Source: Pseudomonadota bacterium
GTDB lineage: Bacteria > Pseudomonadota > Gammaproteobacteria > Steroidobacterales > Steroidobacteraceae
Direction: 5' to 3'
Assembly: GCA_021851405.1 (NCBI GenBank)
Contig: JAJZDW010000010.1
Location: 20,058-78,489, forward strand
DNA length: 58,432 nt
The notes under the pieces are model-generated. The model was not told the origin of the DNA and ran no database searches. It saw only the letters and a list, made by a program, of their open reading frames with translations. Positions 26,740-35,460 of this stretch are shown piece by piece (the stretch's first letter is position 1; the number at the start of each line of letters is the position of its first letter). Both the position numbers and the translations under genes were made by a program.

Positions 26740-27683
26740 AGGCCGGCGTGCTCATTGCGGCTGTGCTGCTTGACGGGTGGCTCGGTGAGCCTCGGCGGTG
26801 GCATCCGCTGGTGGGCTTCGGGAACATTGCCCACCGTCTCGAAGCGAGACTGAATCCCCCCCGCGAGCGCGCTGCACTCGCACCTCACCACCTTTCCTCG
26901 GGCTATATGGCGGGCGTGCTCGCCGTGCTACTCACGGTCGGTCCGCCGGTTCTGGCGGTAGCGCTGCTCCTTCGCTACCGACCGCTCGCACCGCTCATGG
27001 CGGTCGCGCTGCTCTACCTGGTGATAGGTCACCGCAGTTTGCACGAGCATGCCGTCGCGGTGGAACGTGCGCTGCGCGATGAAGATCTTGTCGAAGCCCG
27101 TCGCCGCGTCGGTGCAATGGTGAGCCGGGATACCGCGGACATGGATTCCGGACGGATCGCCGGCGCGACGGTGGAGTCCGTACTCGAGAACGGCAATGAT
27201 GCGCTCTTCGGTGCGCTCTTCTGGTTCCTCGTGAGCGGAGCCGCCGGGGCACTGGCGTACCGACTCATCAATACGCTCGATGCCATGTGGGGTTATCGCA
27301 CCGAGCGCTATCGTCAGTTCGGCTGGGCCGCGGCTCGCCTCGATGATCTGATGAATTTTCTCCCGGCGCGCCTGACCGCGCTCAGCTATGCGGCGGTAGG
27401 TCATCTCGCCACCGCACTGCGCTGCTGGAGACTGCAGGCGCCCGCCTGGGACAGTCCGAACGCCGGACCGGTGATGGCGTCCGGTGCCGGCGCGTTGCAG
27501 ATCCGCGTGGGCGGTGGCGCCTTCTACCACGGCCGCTGGCTGTCGCGGAGCACTCTGGGCGAGGGACGTCCCGCTGAGAGCGGGGATATTGGGCGCGCCC
27601 GATATCTCGTTCTGCGTGCATTGGCGCTGTGGATCGGGGTAGCGACACTCATCGGGCTGATCAGGTGGGCACTCGATGCTTGA
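26736..27683 (+). CDS. cbiB: Adenosylcobinamide-phosphate synthase
   Basis: This 315-residue inner-membrane protein joins cobyric acid to (R)-1-amino-2-propanol phosphate, made by CobD. Family landmarks: LDGWLGEPRRWHPLVGFG at the N-terminus, the VERALRDEDLVEARRRVGAMVSRDT block (shown here in part), ATVESVLENGNDALFGALFW, then LINTLDAMWGYR and RLDDLMNFLPARLTAL. Several transmembrane helices are seen. ATG at 26736 overlaps the stop of the small ORF before it, and the 3' end overlaps cobD by 8 bp, so it is translationally coupled on both sides. Confidence 0.94.
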   Translation: MKAGVLIAAVLLDGWLGEPRRWHPLVGFGNIAHRLEARLNPPRERAALAPHHLSSGYMAGVLAVLLTVGPPVLAVALLLRYRPLAPLMAVALLYLVIGHRSLHEHAVAVERALRDEDLVEARRRVGAMVSRDTADMDSGRIAGATVESVLENGNDALFGALFWFLVSGAAGALAYRLINTLDAMWGYRTERYRQFGWAAARLDDLMNFLPARLTALSYAAVGHLATALRCWRLQAPAWDSPNAGPVMASGAGALQIRVGGGAFYHGRWLSRSTLGEGRPAESGDIGRARYLVLRALALWIGVATLIGLIRWALDA

Positions 27684-28668
27684 GCATGGCGGAAGACTTC
27701 GCCGCGCGGCACTGCGCTATGGTATCGCGCTCGAACAGTGGCTGGACTTATCGACCGGAATCAACCCGGTGTCCTGGTGCGGCATCGAGGTGCCCCGCTC
27801 GGCCTGGGCCCGCCTACCGGAGGAGGATGACGGACTCCTGACCGCGGCACAGAGCTACTTCGGCGTGCCACACGTCCTGCCGGTCGCCGGCTCTCAGGCG
27901 GCAATCATGCATCTGCCCCAACTGCGCACGCGCGGGACGGTAGGCGTGCTCGCGCCGAGCTACGCCGAGCATGCTTTGCGCTGGCGCGAGGCGGGACACC
28001 AGGTCGCGCCGGTCACGCTCGCCGAGTGTCCCTCCGCCGCCGATGTCCTCGATGTCCTCGTGCTCGTCAATCCGAACAACCCTACTGGGGAGCGCATTAC
28101 GCGCAGTCGGCTGCTCGAGTGGCATGCACGCCTGGCCGTCCGTGGAGGCTGGATGATTGTCGACGAAGCGTTCGCCGACGCGGACTCGTCGCAGAGCGTT
28201 GTCTCCTGCACTCAACGTGAGGGACTCATCGTGCTGCGTTCGCTCGGCAAATTCTTCGGACTCGCCGGTGCGCGCGTCGGGTTCGTGCTGGCGGCCGAGG
28301 ACCTCCTCCACGCGCTGGAGGAAAAGCTCGGCCCCTGGACTGTCGCCGGCCCGGCCCGCTTCATCGCGCAACACGCGCTCGCCGACCGGCCCTGGCACGA
28401 CGCCATGCGTGCACGACTGCACGCACAATGCGCTCGCCTCACTGCACTCCTGCAGGACTGTGGGTTACCCCCCGCAGGCGGCTGCAGCCTGTTTCAGTGG
28501 GTGCCTACCACCGCCGCGACGCCCATCCACGAGGCGCTGGCGCGCGAGGGCATCCTCACTCGCCTGTTCGAGGCGCCGCGCGGCTTGCGCTTCGGTCTTG
28601 CGGCGCAGGATGCCGAGTGGGCACGCCTCGAGCGGGCGCTCGGGGCGTATCAGGCGTTGCGATCATGA
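27676..28668 (+). CDS. cobD: Threonine-phosphate decarboxylase
   Basis: This is a PLP enzyme of the class-I aminotransferase fold, 330 residues. Substrate-side motif DLSTGINP is near residue 26, VNPNNPTGE (cofactor binding) near 134, VDEAFADAD near 158 and the Schiff-base lysine in RSLGKFFGLAGARVGF near 192. It makes (R)-1-amino-2-propanol O-2-phosphate from L-threonine O-3-phosphate, supplied by PduX at the end of the same operon, and feeds CbiB. It overlaps cbiB by 8 bp and its TGA overlaps the ATG of the cbiP remnant. Confidence 0.92.
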   Translation: MLEHGGRLRRAALRYGIALEQWLDLSTGINPVSWCGIEVPRSAWARLPEEDDGLLTAAQSYFGVPHVLPVAGSQAAIMHLPQLRTRGTVGVLAPSYAEHALRWREAGHQVAPVTLAECPSAADVLDVLVLVNPNNPTGERITRSRLLEWHARLAVRGGWMIVDEAFADADSSQSVVSCTQREGLIVLRSLGKFFGLAGARVGFVLAAEDLLHALEEKLGPWTVAGPARFIAQHALADRPWHDAMRARLHAQCARLTALLQDCGLPPAGGCSLFQWVPTTAATPIHEALAREGILTRLFEAPRGLRFGLAAQDAEWARLERALGAYQALRS

Positions 28669-28850
28669 CCGCTCGCGCACTCCTGCTCCAGGGCACGCGC
28701 TCCACGACCGGCAAGCGCAGGCGGGTCCGTCGTGCCCACGCACGGTCCTCACGGTCAGTCATTCAGGAGCGATCCATCGGCGCACGTCCCCAGGTAGCGG
28801 CTCCTGCGGAACGCGACGCGGATTTCGAGCCGTTGTGGGGCGCGATATGA
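28665..28850 (+). pseudogene. cbiP: Cobyric acid synthase (CbiP/CobQ) remnant, 61 codons
   Basis: An ATG overlapping the cobD stop opens a frame starting MTARALLLQGTRSTTGK. This closely follows the N-terminus of CbiP/CobQ, where the P-loop is (V/L)QGTxSxxGKS. The lysine is kept, the following serine is lost, and the sequence then becomes arginine-rich with no further likeness. It ends after 61 codons instead of about 490. The final ATGA overlaps a possible start of cobU (28847). It cannot make cobyric acid synthase. The deletion has left an open frame that still links cobD and cobU translation, so the cell should depend on imported cobyric acid or later intermediates, unless another copy exists. 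Confidence 0.8.
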
Positions 28851-28894
28851 CTACCGTGCGACGCTCTGTGTCCGCAGGAAATGGGTCCCGTCCG

Positions 28895-29416
28895 ATGAAG
28901 CAGCTGATCCTCGGTGGAGTGCGCTCCGGGAAGAGTCGGCTCGCGGAAGAGCGTGCAGGCGCGAGCGCCCGTCAAGTGGTCTATGTGGCCACCGCACTCA
29001 ATGGAGGCGATGCTGAGATGGAGACGCGAATTCTGCAACACCGCGCACGTCGCCCATCGGAGTGGATCACGATCGAAGAGCCGTACGCGCTTGGCAACGT
29101 GCTGCTCGCCAACGATTCGCGCGATCGGTGTCTGTTGGTCGAGTGCCTGACGCTCTGGCTCACGAACCTGCTGTGTGTAAGACCCGACCGATTGGACGAC
29201 GAGCGGCGCAGTCTGTGCGATGCGGTAGCGCAACTGCGCGGCGCACTGATTCTCGTCAGTAACGAAACGGGTCTCGGAGTAGTGCCACTGGGTGAGTTGT
29301 CGCGCCGCTTCCTCGACGCCAGCGGCGAGCTTCATCAGACGTTGGCGCAACTCTGTGATCGGGTCACACTCACGGTCGCCGGATTACCCCTGGAGCTCAA
29401 AGGGCCACCACAATGA
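28895..29416 (+). CDS. cobU: Adenosylcobinamide kinase / adenosylcobinamide-phosphate guanylyltransferase
   Basis: This bifunctional nucleotide-loop enzyme phosphorylates adenosylcobinamide and attaches GMP to form AdoCbi-GDP. It has 173 residues. P-loop LGGVRSGKS is at residues 6-13, LQHRARRPSEW contains the histidine that becomes guanylylated, ECLTLWLTNLL follows, and ILVSNETGLGVVP closes the core. ATG at 28895 puts the P-loop at the usual distance. An in-frame ATG at 28847, coupled to the cbiP remnant stop and with GGGG six nt before it, would add 16 residues and may be the real start. Confidence 0.92.
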   Translation: MKQLILGGVRSGKSRLAEERAGASARQVVYVATALNGGDAEMETRILQHRARRPSEWITIEEPYALGNVLLANDSRDRCLLVECLTLWLTNLLCVRPDRLDDERRSLCDAVAQLRGALILVSNETGLGVVPLGELSRRFLDASGELHQTLAQLCDRVTLTVAGLPLELKGPPQ

Positions 29417-29556
29417 TCGCGCTCACGGCCCGCCATCGATGGGCCACTGAGTGCACCGGCGCCACCGCCCGGATGAGCATCAATGACATACCACACTCGG
29501 GGGTGCACAACATGCGAAGCAGCGGAACCTTACCCATCATCAGAGAGGTCCCTTGA
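29413..29556 (+). CDS. 47-residue coupled ORF between cobU and cobT
   Basis: The ATG at 29413 overlaps the cobU stop, with AAAGGG nine nt upstream. The frame runs 47 codons and ends 2 bp before the cobT ATG. The peptide (MIALTARHRWATECTG at the start) resembles nothing I know. Like the ORF between bluB and cbiB, it exactly fills the gap between two cobalamin genes. It could be a deletion stub that preserves translational coupling or a real micropeptide. Confidence 0.4.
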   Translation: MIALTARHRWATECTGATARMSINDIPHSGVHNMRSSGTLPIIREVP

Positions 29557-29558
29557 AT

Positions 29559-30644
29559 ATGAGCGATATCAATTCCGTCTCGCTGCACGAGACACTGGCG
29601 CACGTCCGGCCGGTGACGGGGGACTTGCGGATCGAAGCCAATCAACGGCTCGATCAGCTGACCAAGCCGCCGGGAAGCCTCGGGCAGCTGGAAGCGATCG
29701 CCGCGCAGTGCTATACCATTGCCGAAGGCAGCTGGTCCGCTCCGCTGCGCAAGGCGGCGTATGTGTTCGCCGCCGATCATGGCGTGACTCAAGAAGGGGT
29801 CAGTGCCTACCCCAGCGCCGTAACGGCGCAGATGGTCGAGAATTTTTTGCGCGGTGGTGCAGCCATCAACGTGCTCGCGCGACTCCATGGCGTGCAGCTC
29901 ACGATCATCGACGTAGGCGTGGATGCCGACTTTCCCAATCACGGTGCGCTATGGCAACGAAAGGTCCGCCGTTCCAGCCGGAACCTGCGCGTCGAGCCCG
30001 CGATGTCATCGCTCGAGCTGACGGATGCGCTGAACGTCGGCCTTGAGGCCGCTGAAGACGCCCACAGCCGGGGCATGCATCTGGTTGCCGCCGGCGAAAT
30101 GGGCATCGGCAACACGACGGCCGCTAGCGCGCTCGCCGCGGCCCTGACCCGTCAGTCGGTCGAAGCGGTGACCGGCAGGGGGACCGGAATCAGCTCCGCT
30201 GCCCGTCAGAGCAAGCAGCAGGTGATTGGTGAGGCGCTCGACCGACACCTCCCGCAGTGGCGCAGCGAGACGGTAGCGCCACTCGAGGCGCTCCGCTGCG
30301 TCGGTGGGCTGGAGATCGCCGCGATGACTGGCTTTTTTCTCGGCGCTGCGCGTCATCGCAAAATCATCGTCGTCGATGGCTTCATTGCCACCGCCGCTGC
30401 AGCGGTCGCCGTTGCGCTCGCCCCCCCGGTGCGCGATTATCTGCTCGCCGGCCACCGCTCCGAGGAGCCCGGACACACTCACCTGCTGCATCACATCGGC
30501 ATCACGCCCATCCTGGATTTGCGGATGCGCCTCGGCGAAGGGACCGGCGCTGTGCTCGCCATGCCGGTCATCGCCTCCGCGATGCACATTCTGACGGAAA
30601 TGGCCACGTTCGCATCGGCAGGGGTGAGCACCGCAAACGCATGA
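29559..30644 (+). CDS. cobT: Nicotinate-nucleotide-dimethylbenzimidazole phosphoribosyltransferase
   Basis: CobT makes alpha-ribazole 5'-phosphate from NaMN and dimethylbenzimidazole, the product of BluB. The 361-residue protein has the family landmarks LTKPPGSLGQLE near residue 36, VFAADHGVTQEGVSAYP near 70, GEMGIGNTTAASA near 174 and RLGEGTGAVLA near 330. The glutamate of the last motif corresponds to the catalytic base. ATG at 29559 is chosen; a TTG two codons earlier is possible. The stop overlaps the cobS start (ATGA). Confidence 0.95.
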   Translation: MSDINSVSLHETLAHVRPVTGDLRIEANQRLDQLTKPPGSLGQLEAIAAQCYTIAEGSWSAPLRKAAYVFAADHGVTQEGVSAYPSAVTAQMVENFLRGGAAINVLARLHGVQLTIIDVGVDADFPNHGALWQRKVRRSSRNLRVEPAMSSLELTDALNVGLEAAEDAHSRGMHLVAAGEMGIGNTTAASALAAALTRQSVEAVTGRGTGISSAARQSKQQVIGEALDRHLPQWRSETVAPLEALRCVGGLEIAAMTGFFLGAARHRKIIVVDGFIATAAAAVAVALAPPVRDYLLAGHRSEEPGHTHLLHHIGITPILDLRMRLGEGTGAVLAMPVIASAMHILTEMATFASAGVSTANA

Positions 30645-31393
30645 GGCGTCCAATCCGCGAATTCCTCGGCGCGGTTCAATTCCTCACGCGCATTCCTCTG
30701 CCGCAGCGGTGGCTGGGAGAGATTGCACTGGCGCAGGCCGCACCGTACTTCCCCCTGGTCGGGGTATTACTCGGACTGGCCGGGGCAGGTGTCGACGTCG
30801 CTCTTCGTGCGCACCTCCCCGCGACGGGCGCGGCCGCCGTATCCGTGGCGCTTCTGATCGTGATCACCGGCGCGCTTCACGAGGACGGACTCGCCGACAC
30901 GGCGGATGGCTTCGGGGGCGGAACGACCGCGGAGCGGGTGCTCGGCATCATGCGCGACAGCCGAATCGGCAGTTACGGCGCGATCGCCATCGCACTGTCC
31001 GTCTTGCTGAGGACCGCATTTATCGCGGCGCTACCGAATCGGGAGGTGTTCGCCTACTTTGTGTCGGCCGAAATGCTGTCGCGCTGGAGCGTGCTTCCAC
31101 TTGCCTATTTTTTGCCCTCCGCCCGTCAGGGTGGACCGACCGCCGGACAGGGTGCGCGGCTCGCCCGTGCCATCCCAGTCACGGCGGTCGTGTTCGGCAC
31201 ATTGATCGCCATCATCGTGACCGTGGCGAGTCTGCACGCAGACAGCTGGCGCCCCTGGGCGGTCTGTCTGCCGATCATCGCCGCAAGCGGACTATATTTC
31301 TGGCGGCGGATAAGTGGCGTGACCGGCGACTGTTTCGGCGCCGTCATTCAGCTCACTGCCACCGCCGTCTATCTCTGCGGTGCATGGCGATGA
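30641..31393 (+). CDS. cobS: Cobalamin (5'-phosphate) synthase
   Basis: This 250-residue inner-membrane enzyme joins AdoCbi-GDP (from CobU) with alpha-ribazole phosphate (from CobT). The hallmark motif TGALHEDGLADTADGFGG is intact, followed by VLGIMRDSRIGSYGA; the acidic cluster binds metal. About six transmembrane helices are seen. It is coupled by ATGA overlaps to both cobT and cobC. Confidence 0.95.
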   Translation: MRRPIREFLGAVQFLTRIPLPQRWLGEIALAQAAPYFPLVGVLLGLAGAGVDVALRAHLPATGAAAVSVALLIVITGALHEDGLADTADGFGGGTTAERVLGIMRDSRIGSYGAIAIALSVLLRTAFIAALPNREVFAYFVSAEMLSRWSVLPLAYFLPSARQGGPTAGQGARLARAIPVTAVVFGTLIAIIVTVASLHADSWRPWAVCLPIIAASGLYFWRRISGVTGDCFGAVIQLTATAVYLCGAWR

Positions 31394-31989
31394 GGCAACT
31401 GGTTCTCATCCGCCACCCGGCCACCGATCTTGCTGGGACATTCTGCGGGCACAGTGACCCCGACTTGAATGCAACGGGGCACGCACAGCTGCAGGCATTG
31501 CAGCAGAAACTCGCCCGATCCTCGCTCGATCGACTCCTCAGCAGCGATCTGTTGCGTACCCGCCGATGCGCCGAGGCGCTCGCCGAGCAGCAGGGCATTA
31601 GGGCCACCTTCACCCCGGCATTGCGCGAGATGCATTTTGGCGATTGGGAGGGACTGCGGTGGGACGAAGTCGAGATCCGTTTCCCCGAGCAGGCGCAGCG
31701 TTGGCTGCAGGGGTTTGCAACGTTTACACCACCTCACGCGGAGGCGTATGCGCAGTTCACCGCCCGCATCAGCAGGGCGGCCGATGAATGGTTGCAGGAT
31801 ACCGCGGACACGACCCTCGCCATCGTGACGCATCGGGGCGTATTACTATTCCTGTTGCAGCACTATTGCGGGGTTGAGGTCACGACGGCATGGCAACTGT
31901 CATCCCACTACGCAACCGTCCTGTTGTGCACGCCCGCGGCAGGCGGGGATCGTCCCTGGGCGGTCCGCGAGACATGGCACCCGGGGTAA
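31390..31989 (+). CDS. cobC: Alpha-ribazole phosphatase, histidine phosphatase family
   Basis: This 199-residue protein carries the phosphohistidine motif LIRHPATD, LYSGH-like TFCGHSDPDL, LLSSDLLRTRRCAEAL, EMHFGDWEGL and the second catalytic histidine in VTHRGVLLFL. CobC removes the 5' phosphate from alpha-ribazole phosphate or cobalamin phosphate at the end of nucleotide-loop assembly. ATG at 31390 overlaps the cobS stop; an ATG two codons earlier is also in frame. The 3' end overlaps pduX by 16 bp. Confidence 0.9.
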   Translation: MRQLVLIRHPATDLAGTFCGHSDPDLNATGHAQLQALQQKLARSSLDRLLSSDLLRTRRCAEALAEQQGIRATFTPALREMHFGDWEGLRWDEVEIRFPEQAQRWLQGFATFTPPHAEAYAQFTARISRAADEWLQDTADTTLAIVTHRGVLLFLLQHYCGVEVTTAWQLSSHYATVLLCTPAAGGDRPWAVRETWHPG

Positions 31990-32927
31990 CGAACGCGCCC
32001 GAGCGTCCCAAGATCTCGGCAACGGGGATCGCCGTCGGCCGTGCCGGACGGCATCACGGTGAGATTCTCCAGGGTCTCTGGTGGCAACCCTCGGAGGCTC
32101 GCGCCGATCCCATCCCCTGTCTCGTCACTCTGCCAGTACCTGGCACCGGCACGGAGGCCCATTTCCGGCTGACGCCCGGACGACGCATCGTGGTTCACCC
32201 CACCAACCGGGTAAAAGCCGCGCGCGCCGCCCGATTGGCACTCGATGCGCTCGACGCCAGCGCCTCCGGCGGCCTGCTGCACCTAAACAGCTCCATACCC
32301 ATCGGACTCGGAATGGGCTCCTCCACCAGCGACGTCCTTGCGACACTCCGGGCCGTGTTCGACGCATGCGGCGCGCCAGCGGATGCGACCTTGCTCGCCC
32401 GGCTCGCAGTGAGGGCCGAGGCCGCCGCGGACCCGCTCATGTTCGCCGGTGCGGTGCTGTTCGCACAGCGCGAAGGCCACATCCTTGAGGACTGGGGACG
32501 ATGGTTCCCTGATTTCCTGCTCCTGAGCATCGACACCGAGCCGCGCTCGGGTGGTCACGATACGTTGGGCCTGCCTGTACCGAACGGCGCCGCCATGCGG
32601 GATGAGTACACTGGGCTCGTGCAACAAGCACGTGCCGCGTTCCAGGCACGCGATGCGGCTGCCGTCGCCGCCGCCGCGACTCGCAGTGCCGAACTCAACC
32701 AGCGGATCGTACCCCTGCGTGGATTTGAGGATCTGCGCATGCTGGCCGCCACCAGTGGAGCGCTGGGCCTGCAGATCTCGCACTCGGGAACCGTGGCCGG
32801 GCTGCTGTTCGATCCGCAGATCGTCCGGCACACGCTGAAACCTCTGCTGACCCAGCTGCGCGCGCGCCAGATGGCCCCGCTCGGGATTTTTCGCACCGGC
32901 TGCGATACCTCTCGCGGTGCTGCGTGA
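31974..32927 (+). CDS. pduX: L-threonine kinase (GHMP family)
   Basis: The protein has 317 residues from ATG at 31974. GHMP-kinase features are GRHHGEILQGLW near the N-terminus, the ATP-loop PIGLGMGSSTSDVLA near residue 105 and a C-terminal SGTVAGLLFDP motif. PduX makes L-threonine O-3-phosphate, the substrate of CobD, and is needed for de novo synthesis and for cobyric-acid salvage. Its presence together with cobD and cbiB fits a cell that imports cobyric acid. It overlaps cobC by 16 bp; an earlier in-frame start at 31890 would lie deeper inside cobC. It is the last gene of the operon. Confidence 0.87.
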   Translation: MAPGVTNAPERPKISATGIAVGRAGRHHGEILQGLWWQPSEARADPIPCLVTLPVPGTGTEAHFRLTPGRRIVVHPTNRVKAARAARLALDALDASASGGLLHLNSSIPIGLGMGSSTSDVLATLRAVFDACGAPADATLLARLAVRAEAAADPLMFAGAVLFAQREGHILEDWGRWFPDFLLLSIDTEPRSGGHDTLGLPVPNGAAMRDEYTGLVQQARAAFQARDAAAVAAAATRSAELNQRIVPLRGFEDLRMLAATSGALGLQISHSGTVAGLLFDPQIVRHTLKPLLTQLRARQMAPLGIFRTGCDTSRGAA

Positions 32928-33226
32928 AACTCTGTCGATGCGCGCATGCCGGCCTCGGACCCGCACACCGTAGGCTCAACGCGAATCTCGAGCACTCCGA
33001 CTGAGCCCTTTGGGGGGATCGGCGTGCCGGTAAGATCCGCGTCAAGGCCTCACTCGAGAGTCGTCCAGCCCACACTCCGCCGGATCTCCCATGGATTTTC
33101 ATGCGCATCGACTGAATTCGATCTGCGCGGAAGGAAGGGCCGCGCATCCATCTACACGGCCCTTCGACTCACCACTTCGGAACAAGTATGCGTCGCCAGA
33201 ACCCCAGAGGACTCTGGACCGCCGCA
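32928..33226. other. Convergent gap between pduX and btuB
   Basis: About 300 bp between two facing genes. I see no gene and no clear T-tract terminator for either side. Confidence 0.4.
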
Positions 33227-35245
33227 TCAGAATCCAAACGGACTCCACGTCAATCCGACGAACACCCCGAACGGCATGGTGTTGTAGCTATAGGCCGTCT
33301 GATACCGCTTATCAAGCAGGTTCTCTATACGCGCACTCCACCGAAAATCCCGGCCAAGGGGGCCCTCGGCGGTCAGGCCGACCGTGGTGTAGCTCCCCAG
33401 GGTCACGGGAAATGCCGTAAACGACGGCGTGTACGCCACATCCGGGCGCGGCCCCATGTAATGCAGGACCAACCCGGTCGTTACTCGGCCGAACTGGTAG
33501 CCCAGCGTGAGGTTAGCCATGCTCCTGGCGAGACGTTGCAGCGTCGGATTACCGACCTCGCTCTGCGCGATCGGCTGCTGCAAGGTCACATTGGCATCAT
33601 AACTCCATCGCCGCCAGCTGCCCCTTGCGGAGAGCTCTGCCCCACGCGTGCGCGTACGCGCGATGTTTTGGAACTGCGTCATTCCGTTCGGCGTCGAGCC
33701 GAAGCCCCACATTTCGTTGCCGGTGGTTTGGAACAACGTCATGCGCACATTGACCGGGGCTCCGGACCACTGCAGCGCCGCCTGAACGGTGTGCGCCGAT
33801 TCCGGCTTCAGGAGGGGATTCGCGGCCCAATACGGGTTGCTGTAATACAGATAACCGAGCGGCGGCACATTGAATGCACTCGAGTAGCTGGCGATCGCCT
33901 CGAATCCATGACCCAGTTGGCGTCCGTAGCCGGCGTAGAACGTGTTTTTGTTGCTGGCATAGCCGCCGAACTGGTCATGCCGCACATTCAGTTGAATTTC
34001 ATTTCCGGAAAACGAACCATTCAATCCCGCGAAGACGGCAGTGACGTTGCGCGAGGTGCTCGGAATGTCGCCCTGGCCGGTGCTGGTGACTGACTGGTGC
34101 TGATGGGTCGCACCGCCTGTGACTATCCAGTCCTTGGAAAGACGCACGACATTGCGCCAGAGCACATCAAGGTGTGTCGATCGATACATCGCCGGGTAGC
34201 TGCCGAGATTGATGTTCTCGGTGCGCTCTCGAGACACGCTGAAGTGCGACGTCCAGATGGAAGCGATTCGATTGTCGCTGAACACCTGAAAGAGCGTCTC
34301 CTTCGTGCGTCCTCCGGCCGAATCGTTGTCGTAGCTGTAGCGCCCGTCGCTGGAAAACACACGCGCACCGAGTTGCTCGTGACTGCCGAGCTCCTGCACG
34401 ATCGAGCCGTTGGCGGTGAGATTGTGATATCCGTCGGACTGGTTCGTGGTCACCAGTGTGCTTTGCGCAGGGTTGATGGACGGAATGCCCGCTGTGGTGA
34501 ACCGACTCACCCCGATTTGCAGACGAGTGTTGTGAATCCGGCCACTGGCGTTCACCGACGCCGTCACCGTGTTGCGGCTCCCTGCCGCCATGGACAGGTG
34601 CACTTGAGGTTTGGAGCGTCCCTCGCGCGTGGTAATCAGGATGACGCCGCCAATGGCGCTCGAGCCATAGATCGCGGATACGTTGCCGTGAATCACCTCG
34701 ATGCGCTCGATCTGATCGGTGGTGAGGTTCTCAAGATAGTCGCCACCACCGGATGCGTCTTCGGCGGTCAGAGGCACACCATCGAGTAAGATCAAAACCC
34801 CCGCATCCGTTCCACCGAACCCCTCGAGGTAGAGTGTCGAGGTGTGCCCGGGGCCGCCATTCGAGGTGATTTGCACGCCGGCCACTCGTTCGAGCAACGT
34901 CGTGAGATTTTTCACCCCGCTCTGCTCAATCTGAACACGGGTGATGACGCTCACGTTGGGCAACGTCTTAGCCAGGGGTTGGGGAAAGGTCGCCGCCGAG
35001 ATGACCACGGTCGGTACATTGGTGGGCGCCATCGCAGCCAATGCGGGTGTCCCGATCGTCAGGCCGCACGAGAGCGCCATCCACCCCAGGGCTGCCAGGA
35101 CCCCAGCCGACCGGGACCCGGGGACCCGACGGGTGTGCGTCGCCGGATGAGGGCAGGCACGCACTTCGCTCGAGCTCGTCATCTGTACGATCCGCTCGTT
35201 GGGTACGCGCCGATAAAAATCGGCCAGAGTGAGGATCATTTGCAT
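33227..35245 (-). CDS. btuB: TonB-dependent outer-membrane receptor, BtuB-like
   Basis: The protein has 672 residues from the chosen ATG. After a long N-terminal region with a signal peptide (hydrophobic core GVLAALGWMALSCGLTIG ending PALAA) comes a TonB-box-like TVVISA. The plug domain follows (LLERVAGVQITSNGG, LILLDGVPL, IERIEVIHGNVSAIYGSSAIGG), then a 22-strand-type barrel ending TWSPFGF. The cobalamin riboswitch directly upstream argues for a corrinoid receptor. It would import B12 or cobinamide for BtuM and the facing operon. ATG at 35245 has GGAG eight nt upstream; an ATG at 35182 would give a more ordinary signal peptide. Other TonB ligands are possible but less likely. Confidence 0.88.
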   Translation of the reverse strand: MQMILTLADFYRRVPNERIVQMTSSSEVRACPHPATHTRRVPGSRSAGVLAALGWMALSCGLTIGTPALAAMAPTNVPTVVISAATFPQPLAKTLPNVSVITRVQIEQSGVKNLTTLLERVAGVQITSNGGPGHTSTLYLEGFGGTDAGVLILLDGVPLTAEDASGGGDYLENLTTDQIERIEVIHGNVSAIYGSSAIGGVILITTREGRSKPQVHLSMAAGSRNTVTASVNASGRIHNTRLQIGVSRFTTAGIPSINPAQSTLVTTNQSDGYHNLTANGSIVQELGSHEQLGARVFSSDGRYSYDNDSAGGRTKETLFQVFSDNRIASIWTSHFSVSRERTENINLGSYPAMYRSTHLDVLWRNVVRLSKDWIVTGGATHQHQSVTSTGQGDIPSTSRNVTAVFAGLNGSFSGNEIQLNVRHDQFGGYASNKNTFYAGYGRQLGHGFEAIASYSSAFNVPPLGYLYYSNPYWAANPLLKPESAHTVQAALQWSGAPVNVRMTLFQTTGNEMWGFGSTPNGMTQFQNIARTRTRGAELSARGSWRRWSYDANVTLQQPIAQSEVGNPTLQRLARSMANLTLGYQFGRVTTGLVLHYMGPRPDVAYTPSFTAFPVTLGSYTTVGLTAEGPLGRDFRWSARIENLLDKRYQTAYSYNTMPFGVFVGLTWSPFGF

Positions 35246-35460
35246 CGCAGTGCTCCGTTCATGTGCCCCTTCCGGGGCGTAGTAACGACAGCCGATGCGA
35301 AGCACGCGCATACAAACCGTGAATACGGAGCTTTCACTCCGTGCACACGGCTGCATTCGGTGGTGGTGGAATGTTCTCCCCCGGCCTCCGCATCGGTCTC
35401 AATGTCACCGCTGCGATAGACCGCTCCGTGTGGTGCTCCCCGCCCACCGGTTGGGTGACC

